Shown: piece after piece, positions 7,639 to 15,230 of the stretch
How positions within the stretch are numbered: position 1 is the first letter of the stretch
Layout: the number at the start of each line of letters is the position of its first letter
Origin: an uncultured Lachnospiraceae bacterium
GTDB taxonomy: Bacteria > Bacillota > Clostridia > Lachnospirales > Lachnospiraceae
DNA length: 64,000 nt
Reading direction: 5' to 3'
Assembly (NCBI GenBank): GCA_910588125.1
Contig: CAJUPI010000007.1
Location: forward strand, 1-64,000
The notes under the pieces: model-generated
What the model was told of the DNA's origin: nothing
Databases searched by the model: none
The model's input: only the letters and a program-made list of their open reading frames with translations
Program-made: the position numbers and the translations under genes

Positions 7639-8772
7639 TTATCTTCGCAGCAAAAGAACTGACGATGGCTCCGCTCTCAACCATCCCGGTACTATCCCTG
7701 TTACCTCCTGTGTGGACGCCTCTTTCTTGCACTTCCACCATAATCCATTCTCCAACGTTATGTACCACTCAAAGGGCATTTCTGAAACCTTCGCTTCACC
7801 CACCGGAATCAGATTTGCCTTAGGATCCTCCTTCCAGCCCTCCAGCTCGTCTTCCTTCACCACCTGTAAATCATGGGCACGGAGCCCAACACTGTCAATG
7901 CTTTCATCAATCTCTTTTTCTGTCATCAATTCCAGTTCGCCCCAGTCCAGCGCCAGGAACCGGTGGCTCCCCAGCCGTCGGATCCGGCTGATGTTTTTAC
8001 ACCCGGTCAGCCTCGCCGCCATCTGTGTCCCAGGATTTTGAAAGATCTCTTTACACCGGCCTGACACCAGCATATTCCCTTGATCCATCAGTAGCAAGTG
8101 ATCACAAAGCTGATATGCTTCATCCCGATCATGCGTTACCAGAATCGTAATCACTCCAAACTCCTTTAACACCTTCGCCAGCTCCAGCCGCAATCCCTCC
8201 CGCAAATAAGCATCCATAGCAGAAAACGGTTCATCCAGCAAAAGCACCTCCGGCTCATACGCCAGAACCCTTGCCAACGCTACTCTTTGCTGCTGTCCGC
8301 CAGACAGCTGGCAGGGATATCTCTTCTCCAGTCCCTCCAGGTGAAAACGACGAATCCAATCTCCGGCGTCCTGCTGTCTCTTTTTCTGCTTGCTTCCCGG
8401 AGGCTGCCAGATCCTGCCTTTTTTCCTTCCCTCTATGCCAATTTGAATATTCTGTTCTACTGTCATATTGGGAAACAATGCATAATTCTGAAACAAATAG
8501 CCGACCCGCCGCTGTTGAGGGCGCATACGAATATGCTGCAAAGAATCATACAAAACCGTGTCCCGTTCTTTGCCATGCAACACAATTCTCCCCTGATCCG
8601 GCATAACAATTCCGGCAATGGATTTCAAAACCATACTCTTCCCGGAACCGGACGCCCCCAAAATCCCCAAAATCCCTCCTCCTGCCGTAAAGTCCATATT
8701 CAGCTCAAACATCTTCCATCGTTTTTGAATTTTCACCTCCAGCAAAGGATTCTGAATATCGCTTCGGTTCAT
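7639..8772 (-). CDS. modC: Molybdate ABC transporter ATP-binding protein ModC
   Basis: This is the ATPase of the molybdate importer, 377 aa from the chosen start. Motifs are Walker A GASGSGKS, the Q-loop FQNYALFPNMT, the signature LSGGQQQRVALAR, Walker B VLLLDEPFSAMD and the switch VTHDRDEAY. A C-terminal domain of about 130 residues follows. I chose ATG 8772 because it overlaps the modB stop (ATGA) and has GGAGG five bases upstream; two longer in-frame starts (8784 and 8796) lie within modB. Substrate is inferred from ModA/ModB neighbours and the molybdopterin genes. Confidence 0.88.
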   Translation of the reverse strand: MNRSDIQNPLLEVKIQKRWKMFELNMDFTAGGGILGILGASGSGKSMVLKSIAGIVMPDQGRIVLHGKERDTVLYDSLQHIRMRPQQRRVGYLFQNYALFPNMTVEQNIQIGIEGRKKGRIWQPPGSKQKKRQQDAGDWIRRFHLEGLEKRYPCQLSGGQQQRVALARVLAYEPEVLLLDEPFSAMDAYLREGLRLELAKVLKEFGVITILVTHDRDEAYQLCDHLLLMDQGNMLVSGRCKEIFQNPGTQMAARLTGCKNISRIRRLGSHRFLALDWGELELMTEKEIDESIDSVGLRAHDLQVVKEDELEGWKEDPKANLIPVGEAKVSEMPFEWYITLENGLWWKCKKEASTQEVTGIVPGWLRAEPSSVLLLRR

Positions 8773-9443
8773 TCTCTCCTCCATTTCCCGGCCCACAGTA
8801 CAGTTCCATTCATCAGCAGCACAACCACAAAAGAAACCGCTACCATAACCACTACATAACCATACGCCTGTTCCATATTCCCGGCCGCCACTTCCGAATA
8901 CACCGCCATCGGCAACGTCCGTGTCTTCCCCGCAATATTTCCGGCAATCATGGCAGTAGCCCCAAACTCCCCCATACCGCGGGCAAACGCCAGCACACCC
9001 CCGCCCAAAATTCCCGGCATGGCATTCGCCAACAACACCTTTCGGAATATTTTCCCCTCTCCCATCCCCAATGTCCGTGCTGCCGCCATCAGATTGGGAT
9101 CCACCTGCTCAAAAGCTCCTCTTGCCGACCGGTACATCAAGGGAAATGACATCGCCACCGCAGCCAGCACCGTAGCCTGCCAGGAAAAAGCAACTTTTAT
9201 TTGAAAATATTCCAGAAAAAACCGTCCCAACGGCCTCCTGACACCAAACAAATACAATAAGAAAAACCCCATAACCGTCGGCGGCAACACTAAAGGCAAG
9301 GTAAAAATCCCATCACAAATCATCTTTCCTCTCTCATTCCGCATATTTACCACCATCCCGGCAGCCAGAATCCCCAGAAAAAAAGTAATGATAACAGAAA
9401 TCCCAGCCGTCCTCACAGAAATCCATACCGGTGCCCAGTCCAA
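8769..9443 (-). CDS. modB: Molybdate ABC transporter permease ModB
   Basis: This is a membrane permease of 224 aa with five to six hydrophobic segments. The opening WISVRTAGISVIITFFLGI, the PLVLPPTVMGFFLLYLFG block and the coupling loop AARTLGMGEGKIFRKVLLANAMPG are characteristic of ModB. It ends in an ATGA overlap with modC and lies 77 bases after modA; that gap holds a degenerate copy of repeat family 1. Confidence 0.92.
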   Translation of the reverse strand: MDWAPVWISVRTAGISVIITFFLGILAAGMVVNMRNERGKMICDGIFTLPLVLPPTVMGFFLLYLFGVRRPLGRFFLEYFQIKVAFSWQATVLAAVAMSFPLMYRSARGAFEQVDPNLMAAARTLGMGEGKIFRKVLLANAMPGILGGGVLAFARGMGEFGATAMIAGNIAGKTRTLPMAVYSEVAAGNMEQAYGYVVVMVAVSFVVVLLMNGTVLWAGKWRRE

Positions 9444-9473
9444 GTTACCTTCCTCCTTTTTTGATTAATACAA

Positions 9474-9521
9474 TGATTTTTGTTTTTAGCAAAATTCAGG
9501 AATTTCAGGGTTTCTTTACCT
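9474..9521. repeat. Degenerate copy E of repeat family 1 between modA and modB
   Basis: The stretch GATTTTTGTTTTTAGC, AAAATTCAGGAATTT and CAGGGTTTCTT parallels the family 1 arms at 47133-47178 and 54268-54310 (TTTTCGTTT..GCAAAA.TCAGGGATTT..). It sits directly beside the modA stop. Divergence is high, so the assignment is tentative. Confidence 0.45.
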
Positions 9522-10384
9522 TAGCACGCTGGAAGGCTGCCCGTGATAGCTTTCCCGTGAGTCCCGAAACGGGAAAATCCGTATTCTTCAAACACTGCCA
9601 GCGCCTCTTTCGTTTTTAAAAACTCCACAAAGCTTTCCGCTGTTTTTTTATGGGTACTGTGCTCGATCACTGCTACCGGATAGATAACCCTGTCAGACAA
9701 GCTGCCCTTTGGCGCCTCTGCCACCATTTCCACCTGTTCTTCCATACCGGCAGCGTCCGTCGCATATACAATCCCGGCAGCTGCACTGCCCGCCGCCACC
9801 TGATTTAACACCTCTGTCACATTCGTCCCTAAACTGACCCTGCCCTGAATCTCTTCCCATAGCCCAAGATTTATCAATGCTTCCCGTGCATATTGTCCTG
9901 CCGGCACGCTGGCCGGATCTCCCAGCGCAATGATTTCTGCCTTTCGGATATCCTCAAAGCTTGCCATCTTGCCCTCATCTCCCGACGGTACAATCAGCAC
10001 AATTTTATTTTCCAACAGATTCACTACTGTCTCGGAAGCAATCCTTCCGCCTTCCTCCAATGCTTCCATCGGCTTTTTCGCTGCCGGCATAAAAACATCG
10101 GCTTCCAGCCCCTCTTCTATCTGGGCCTGCAGCTTTCCTGAACTGTCATAGGTTCCTTTCACCTTCACTCCCGGATGCTGCATTTCAAACATGGGAATCA
10201 GCTTTTCCTCATAAACATTTTTCAGGCTGGCCGCAACAGCCACCAGGATTTCCTCCGGCGCGTTCGTCTCTTTTTGTTCTGTTATTTCAGCTAAAGAATC
10301 CCCGGCAGCTCCTTCTCCCGAACATCCTGCCATGATACCCATCGCCATTACTGCCAGCCATATCAAAAGTTTTCTTTTTCTCAT
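9521..10384 (-). CDS. modA: Molybdate-binding lipoprotein ModA
   Basis: This is the substrate-binding protein of the ModABC importer (287 aa). The lipoprotein signal ends in lipobox MAGC with Cys21. The mature part starts at ILVAVAASLKNVYEEKLIPMFE-type sequence and has GADVFMPA-like and NKIVLIVP blocks typical of ModA. Most family members stop soon after the motif seen here as AVFEEYGF; this protein carries about 17 extra residues (to LPAC), encoded next to a degenerate repeat element. The tail may have been made by insertion. Confidence 0.9.
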   Translation of the reverse strand: MRKRKLLIWLAVMAMGIMAGCSGEGAAGDSLAEITEQKETNAPEEILVAVAASLKNVYEEKLIPMFEMQHPGVKVKGTYDSSGKLQAQIEEGLEADVFMPAAKKPMEALEEGGRIASETVVNLLENKIVLIVPSGDEGKMASFEDIRKAEIIALGDPASVPAGQYAREALINLGLWEEIQGRVSLGTNVTEVLNQVAAGSAAAGIVYATDAAGMEEQVEMVAEAPKGSLSDRVIYPVAVIEHSTHKKTAESFVEFLKTKEALAVFEEYGFSRFGTHGKAITGSLPAC

Positions 10385-10400
10385 CTTTTACCCCTTGTCT

Positions 10401-11360
10401 TCACTCCTTGCCACCACACTCTGACGCGCTCCCCCGCAAAATTCTCAGCCCATGCTCCAGAGCATCCAAAATAAATTCCAAGCTCTCGCGCACCGCTTTG
10501 GGGCTTCCCGGCAGGTTTACGATCAATGTCCCTTTTCGGATCACAGCCACCCCCCGGCCAAGCATCGCCCTATTCGTCACTTCCATAGATTTCATGCGAA
10601 TAAACTCCGCGATCCCTGGCGCCGCCCGCTCCGCCACTGCCATGGTTGCCTCCGGCGTCTGATCCCGTCTGGAAAATCCGGTTCCGCCACTGGTCACAAT
10701 CAAATCCACCTGTCTCCCATCCGCCAAACGAATCAGCTGCGCTGCCAGCGGCTTCTGTCCATCTGGCAGGATTTGGGTTTCCACCACCCGATAGCCTGCT
10801 GCCTCCAACATTTCCTTTGCCGCCGGACCGCTCTCGTCCACCCGCTCACCACGAGATCCTTTATCACTTACTGTAATCACAGCCGCCGTAAATGGCCGAT
10901 CCTCCGCCGGCAGTTCAGCCCTCAGCTCATCTCCTGGACGAATCCATCCTTCTTGAATTACTTGTGCAAATACCCCTTCCCGTGGCATGATGCACTCTCC
11001 CATCCGTTGATATATGGCACAATGGCTGTGGCATTCTTTGCCGATTTGTGTCATTTCCAGCACCACCTCCCCGGCATACAACCGGGTCCCTACCGGCAGG
11101 CTGCGAAAATCCAATCCTTCCACTACCAGATTTTCCCCAAATGCCCCGTCTTCCACGTTCGCTCCACGTTCATTGAACGCTTTTATTTTATCGTATGAGA
11201 GCAGACTGACCTGCCGGTGCCATTTTCCCCCATGCCCATCCCCTTCAATGCCAAAATCCACGATAAAATGCCCTTCTTTTACCTGGTGCTTTGCCACTCC
11301 CCGCACATTACTGATACAAATCGCCCGTACAATCCCCATAAGGTTTCTTTTCTCTTCCAT
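10401..11360 (-). CDS. MOSC domain-MogA/MoaB fusion protein
   Basis: Two molybdenum-cofactor domains are joined in 319 aa. Residues 1-150 form a MOSC domain (GIVRAICISN, GEDGAFGENLVVEG-like block, IGKECHSHCAIYQ). Residues 158-319 form a MogA/MoaB molybdopterin-adenylylating domain (AAVITVSDKGSRGERVDESG, IVTSGGTGFSRRD, LIVNLPGSPKAV). It would adenylylate molybdopterin before Mo insertion, while the MOSC part may bind or sulfurate the cofactor. I chose ATG 11360 with AGGAGG seven bases upstream. It is 16 bases upstream of modA. Confidence 0.9.
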   Translation of the reverse strand: MEEKRNLMGIVRAICISNVRGVAKHQVKEGHFIVDFGIEGDGHGGKWHRQVSLLSYDKIKAFNERGANVEDGAFGENLVVEGLDFRSLPVGTRLYAGEVVLEMTQIGKECHSHCAIYQRMGECIMPREGVFAQVIQEGWIRPGDELRAELPAEDRPFTAAVITVSDKGSRGERVDESGPAAKEMLEAAGYRVVETQILPDGQKPLAAQLIRLADGRQVDLIVTSGGTGFSRRDQTPEATMAVAERAAPGIAEFIRMKSMEVTNRAMLGRGVAVIRKGTLIVNLPGSPKAVRESLEFILDALEHGLRILRGSASECGGKE

Positions 11361-11400
11361 CTTACATCCTCCTGCTCTTTGAAGCTTCTCGAAAAATCCT

Positions 11401-12441
11401 TCAGCCGCCGATAGCACTCATCCCACGCCTCTCCGTCATTCTTTCCGGCCGCTCAAAGCAATGCGCCGCCGGTTTTTCCCAAATTACCCTTCTCATAGCC
11501 TCTTTCAGCCGCCTTTGTATCTCTGCTTCATTTTCCCTTTTTATCCACTGGTAATGTTTATCCTGCTCTGGCATTTCTGCCCCGTCCCGCAGCAAAGCCC
11601 GCAAATCCACTCCATCTTCATAGCACAAGCACCCCTTTAAAAATCCCTGGGATGTCAGACGCACGCGGTTGCACTCTCCGCAGAATTTCCCATGCATAGC
11701 CCGAATCACCCCGATACTTCCTAAAAAACCGGGAATCCGATAGTACACTGCCGGGCCAAAGCCATGCATCCGTTCATCCTTCTTAAGCCCCGGATACTCC
11801 CGGCGGATTTCTTCCAGCAGCATCTTTGGATCTGTTGACTGGAAGCTTTTTCCATAACCCACGGGCATCATCTCAATAAACCGTACATGCACCGGGAGCC
11901 GTCTGGCAAGCTCCACCAGCCCCCGCCAATTTCCGGCTTCACTGCCCTTCTCCTCTCTGAATTTTGCTGCCACCGCATTGACCTTCACCAAAATGCCGTA
12001 ATCCACTGCCTGCCGGATTGCCTTTAATACCTGATCCAGCTGATCCTGCCCGGTGATTTCCTGATACAAATTTCGCTCCAAAGTATCCAGACTGATATTG
12101 ATCCCATCAATTCCGGCTTTTAAGAGTGGTTTCAGGTAAGGTTCCAGCAGCACCCCATTCGTGGTAATTGTCACTGTCTCAATTCCAGATACTGATTTCA
12201 ACAGTTCCACCAAATGGCAGCAATCCTTTCTCACCAACGGCTCACCGCCGGTAATTTTGATATGCCGAATCCCCAGGCTGGCTCCGCAGGCCACAATCTC
12301 GCGAATCTCCTCCAGGCTCAAAATCTCCCACCGCTTCACACAGTCAATCCCCTCCGGCATACAGTATTTGCACCGCAGATTACAGCGATCGGTAATGGAA
12401 ATCCTCATATAATCAATGTTTCTCCCATGAATATCCTTCAC
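11401..12441 (-). CDS. moaA: GTP 3',8-cyclase MoaA
   Basis: MoaA is a radical-SAM enzyme that, with MoaC, makes cyclic pyranopterin monophosphate from GTP. The SAM cluster motif CNLRCKYC lies near residue 23 of the chosen protein. The second cluster is shown by CGECNRVRLTSQGFLKGCL. The protein ends in GG, as MoaA needs. I favour GTG 12441 (VKDIHGRNIDYMRIS, with GAAGGGG upstream); an ATG 30 bases further up would overlap moaC even more. The start still overlaps the moaC end by 29 bases. Confidence 0.93.
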   Translation of the reverse strand: MKDIHGRNIDYMRISITDRCNLRCKYCMPEGIDCVKRWEILSLEEIREIVACGASLGIRHIKITGGEPLVRKDCCHLVELLKSVSGIETVTITTNGVLLEPYLKPLLKAGIDGINISLDTLERNLYQEITGQDQLDQVLKAIRQAVDYGILVKVNAVAAKFREEKGSEAGNWRGLVELARRLPVHVRFIEMMPVGYGKSFQSTDPKMLLEEIRREYPGLKKDERMHGFGPAVYYRIPGFLGSIGVIRAMHGKFCGECNRVRLTSQGFLKGCLCYEDGVDLRALLRDGAEMPEQDKHYQWIKRENEAEIQRRLKEAMRRVIWEKPAAHCFERPERMTERRGMSAIGG

Positions 12442-12946
12442 AGCTTCCCCTTCTTCCTGAATTTTCCTCATATCTTTTGTTTCTGAACGCTCCGCTCTTA
12501 CCGCCGCTTTTATATGCCAGATAGATCTGCCCGATCTCCATCATCTTATCCACTGCTTTGCACATATCATAAATCGTCAGCAGCGCTATTGTCACTCCGG
12601 TCAGAGCTTCCATTTCCACTCCTGTCTTCCCGGTCGTCCTCGCCGTACACATTGCCCGGATCTCCCCGGCCTCCTCGTGGATGGAAAAATCCAAAGCCAG
12701 CTTTGTCAGATTCAACAGATGGCACAGCGGAATCAGCTCAGAGGTGCGTTTGGCTCCCATGATTCCCGCCACCCGTGCCACTCCCAGCACATCCCCCTTT
12801 GCCACAGAACCTGCCTTCACCATTTTAAGGCATTCCGTGTTCATAAAAATACTGCCAACGGCCACTGCCTCCCGGCAGGTATCCGCCTTTTCTCCCACAT
12901 CTACCATCCAAGCATTTCCCTGCTCGTCAAAATGTGTCAATTCCAT
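12413..12946 (-). CDS. moaC: Cyclic pyranopterin monophosphate synthase MoaC
   Basis: MoaC finishes pyranopterin synthesis together with MoaA. Family motifs are LTHFDEQGNAWMVDV, AKGDVLGVARVAGIMGAKRTSELIPLCHLL-type (split here only for description), TGVEMEALTGVTIALLTIYDMCKAVDK and KSGGKSG. I chose ATG 12946 (MELTHFD); an in-frame TTG at 12991 would add 15 residues without resemblance to MoaC. The C-terminus has about 20 residues beyond the usual end, because the frame runs into moaA. Confidence 0.92.
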   Translation of the reverse strand: MELTHFDEQGNAWMVDVGEKADTCREAVAVGSIFMNTECLKMVKAGSVAKGDVLGVARVAGIMGAKRTSELIPLCHLLNLTKLALDFSIHEEAGEIRAMCTARTTGKTGVEMEALTGVTIALLTIYDMCKAVDKMMEIGQIYLAYKSGGKSGAFRNKRYEENSGRRGSCEGYSWEKH

Positions 12947-12974
12947 TTTATTTTCACCCGCCCTCTCTTCCCAT

Positions 12975-14033
12975 TCATTTTCCTTTTCCAAAACCGCAAT
13001 TAGGAAACGTACATTCCGGACAACTCAGGCAAAGCCCGCCCTCCCCTAAGGCAGCCAGTTCTTCGCCTGTCACTTCATCATCTGCCATTATCCGCGGAAG
13101 AATCAGATCAAATATCGTCCGTTTTGCATACATCACACAGCCCGGCAGTCCCATCACAGCTACGGATCTTGCTTTCTGCTTCCTATCCTGCTCATAATAC
13201 GCCAGCAAAAACATCGCTCCCGGCAGCACCGGCGCTCCATAAGACACAATCCGCGCCCCTGTATTCCGGATTGCCAGCGGCGTTTTATCGTCCGGGTCCA
13301 CACTCATTCCCCCGGTACAGATCACCACATCTGCCCCTTGTTTAATCATCTCCCGGATACTCTTTGTCACCTTCCTGTCATCATCATGCCAAATCACATG
13401 GCTGATAATCTCCGTGTCAAATGCCTTCAGCTTCTCTTCAATCACCGGGGTAAAGGTATCCTGGATTCTCCCATAATAAACTTCATTTCCTGTCGTGATA
13501 ATCCCGACCTTTTTATGAGAAAAGGGCTTAAGCTCCAACAACGGGCGCCCGGCTGATGCTGCAAACGCCGCTTCCTTTACCGCCCTCATTTTCTCTTCCT
13601 CAATCACCAGTGGAATGATTCTGGTCCCGGCCAGCTTCTCCCCTTTCTTCACCGGAAAATTGCCGTGGCGGGAGGCAATCATCATCTGCCCAAAGCCATT
13701 GACTATTTTCATCCCCTCCGATTGAACCTTCAACAGCCCGTCACAGGTGGCCATGAGTTCGATCTTTCCTTCCTTCACCTCAGAACGCTCCATATATTCT
13801 CCCTGGCACAACCCGCAAAGAATCTCCGCCGCCTCATTTTCATGAAGCATGCCCTCCTCCTTTTCCCACACATAGAGCTGATCCTTACCGACTCGCAACA
13901 ATACTGGAATATCCTCCTTTGTCACTATATGGCCTTTTCGGAATATTGCATCTTTCGTGACTCCCTTAACGATTTGAGTAATATCATGGCAAAGCACCGC
14001 ACCTTCTGCCTCCACCGTTTTAATTAATTTCAC
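12975..14033 (-). CDS. MoeA-like molybdopterin-binding protein
   Basis: This 352-residue protein belongs to the MoeA/CinA-like molybdopterin-binding group. The binding domain covers about residues 170-310, with VGIITTGNEVYYGRI, a TGGMSVDPDDKTP block and LPGCVMYAKRTIFDLILPRI. The N-terminal part (KTVEAEGAVLCHDITQI) matches the MoeA opening. The C-terminus has a Cys-rich tail (CLSCPECTFPNC) that canonical MoeA lacks; it might bind a metal. It would act in Mo insertion into adenylylated molybdopterin. It starts the moeA-moaC-moaA run 44 bases after the MocA-like gene. Confidence 0.88.
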   Translation of the reverse strand: MKLIKTVEAEGAVLCHDITQIVKGVTKDAIFRKGHIVTKEDIPVLLRVGKDQLYVWEKEEGMLHENEAAEILCGLCQGEYMERSEVKEGKIELMATCDGLLKVQSEGMKIVNGFGQMMIASRHGNFPVKKGEKLAGTRIIPLVIEEEKMRAVKEAAFAASAGRPLLELKPFSHKKVGIITTGNEVYYGRIQDTFTPVIEEKLKAFDTEIISHVIWHDDDRKVTKSIREMIKQGADVVICTGGMSVDPDDKTPLAIRNTGARIVSYGAPVLPGAMFLLAYYEQDRKQKARSVAVMGLPGCVMYAKRTIFDLILPRIMADDEVTGEELAALGEGGLCLSCPECTFPNCGFGKGK

Positions 14034-14077
14034 ATTCGTTCCTTCTTTCTTTTCTAAAATGTTTTATGAAATCCTTT

Positions 14078-15004
14078 TTAAAAATATTTCCAAAAGATTC
14101 CCTGCATATATCCTTGTATTTCTCTTTGCATGCCTTCATAACTCCTGAGCAGTCCTTTTCCCTCCTCCGTCAACAAGGAACCGCCGCCGCCAATCCCTCC
14201 GGTCCGTCGTTCGACCACCCGAAACCCCATTTGACGCTCTACCTTCCGAATCATCCGGCTGCCTTTGCTATAAGAAAGCTCCATAACCGCACAGGCTTCC
14301 TGAATCGATCCCCTCTTATCAATCAAATCCAGCAGGCTTGCCGTATCCGGCCCAAAAAACACCTCGCTTCCCTGAAGTCCAAGCCGGACAAACGGACGGA
14401 GCGGATAGCCGTTTCCTCTCTCATAATCCCATTCCAAAAGCTCCTGATACGCTTTTGGCGTATCTACATCCCGACGGATTCCCTCATCCTCCACTTCCAG
14501 ATTGGTTATCCTGACCCCCAACTCCCTGACGGCTCCCCGAAGCCCCTGATCACCCTCATACGAAAAAAGCCCCGGCACCAGTTCACTTTGAATCATAATC
14601 GGATGGCCTGCTTTCCCATGGCACACAGTCCTCACAATCTCCGCATCTATCCTCATCACCTGGCGGAATGTTTCCGGCAAAATAGCCGGAAGATCCACCG
14701 GCATAACCATTACCCGCTCGCACATCCCTTCTAAAGCCTTTAGCCCCAGCTTCACCGAATCAAACATATGTGTAGCTTCATACCGTTCGTTTCTCACAAA
14801 CCGAACGCGCGCATGAAAAAGATGGCGTTCCAGCGCCTCAGCCTGATATCCGGTCACTACCACTATCGGCTCCACTTCCAGCTGCCTTAGCATCGTTACC
14901 ATATGAAGCGCAATTGTGGAATCGCCAAAAGGAAGCATCGGCTTAAACGCCCCCATCCTGCTCGAAAGCCCTGCCGCCACCAATACAGCACCTGTTTTTC
15001 TCAT
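14078..15004 (-). CDS. MocA-type nucleotidyltransferase fused to a ModE-like DNA-binding domain
   Basis: Residues 1-195 are a MobA/MocA-like NTP transferase, with the LVAAGLSSRMGAFKPMLPFG signature and the metal-binding block VMPVDLPAI. Such enzymes attach CMP (or GMP) to molybdopterin; CMP would suit a xanthine dehydrogenase-type enzyme. Residues 205-308 resemble the winged helix of ModE/LysR-like molybdenum regulators (DLIDKRGSIQEACAVMELSY, RMIRKVERQMGFRVVERR, GGGSLLTEEG). The two functions in one chain suggest an enzyme-regulator. It is the first gene after the xanthine dehydrogenase gene in transcription order. Confidence 0.82.
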   Translation of the reverse strand: MRKTGAVLVAAGLSSRMGAFKPMLPFGDSTIALHMVTMLRQLEVEPIVVVTGYQAEALERHLFHARVRFVRNERYEATHMFDSVKLGLKALEGMCERVMVMPVDLPAILPETFRQVMRIDAEIVRTVCHGKAGHPIMIQSELVPGLFSYEGDQGLRGAVRELGVRITNLEVEDEGIRRDVDTPKAYQELLEWDYERGNGYPLRPFVRLGLQGSEVFFGPDTASLLDLIDKRGSIQEACAVMELSYSKGSRMIRKVERQMGFRVVERRTGGIGGGGSLLTEEGKGLLRSYEGMQREIQGYMQGIFWKYF

Positions 15005-15049
15005 CTTCTCCTCCTCTTTTATCCAGGCACTATGTTATCAGCACCCACG

Positions 15050-15224
15050 GTTATCTTTTCGTTTTGCTTCCTCTCGTCATTCATAAGCCATTTCACATAT
15101 CCTGTATCCGGCTGTTCACGGGCTTTCCGGCTGGTATTGACGGATTTTCTCCTGAAAATCAGGCTTTCTATCCATGGACCGTCCGAACGCAGGATATGGA
15201 ATTGCTTACTGTCTTATTTTAAAT
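15050..15224. repeat. Inverted-repeat element, family 2, copy with about 60-base insert
   Basis: Minus-strand CATATCCTG (15198-15190) pairs with CAGGATATG (15104-15096). The core GTGAACAGCCGGATAC next to it matches GTGAACAGCCGGACAC in the copy at 28671-28763. The outer flank TTTAAAATAAGACA parallels the TTGCAAAATAAGTCA ends of the other copies. Inside lie further hairpins (CCTGA..TCAGG, GGAT..ATCC). It lies between the xanthine dehydrogenase gene and the MocA-like gene. Confidence 0.7.
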
Positions 15225-15230
15225 TTTTCT

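Noticed and set aside
15096..15198. Possible molybdenum-cofactor riboswitch upstream of the MocA/MoeA/MoaCA genes
   Set aside because: A closed stem with inner hairpins in this place looked like a riboswitch, but its core GTGAACAGCCGG and flanks recur in two unrelated gaps (28671-28763 and 32661-32820). It is better explained as a copy of repeat family 2.
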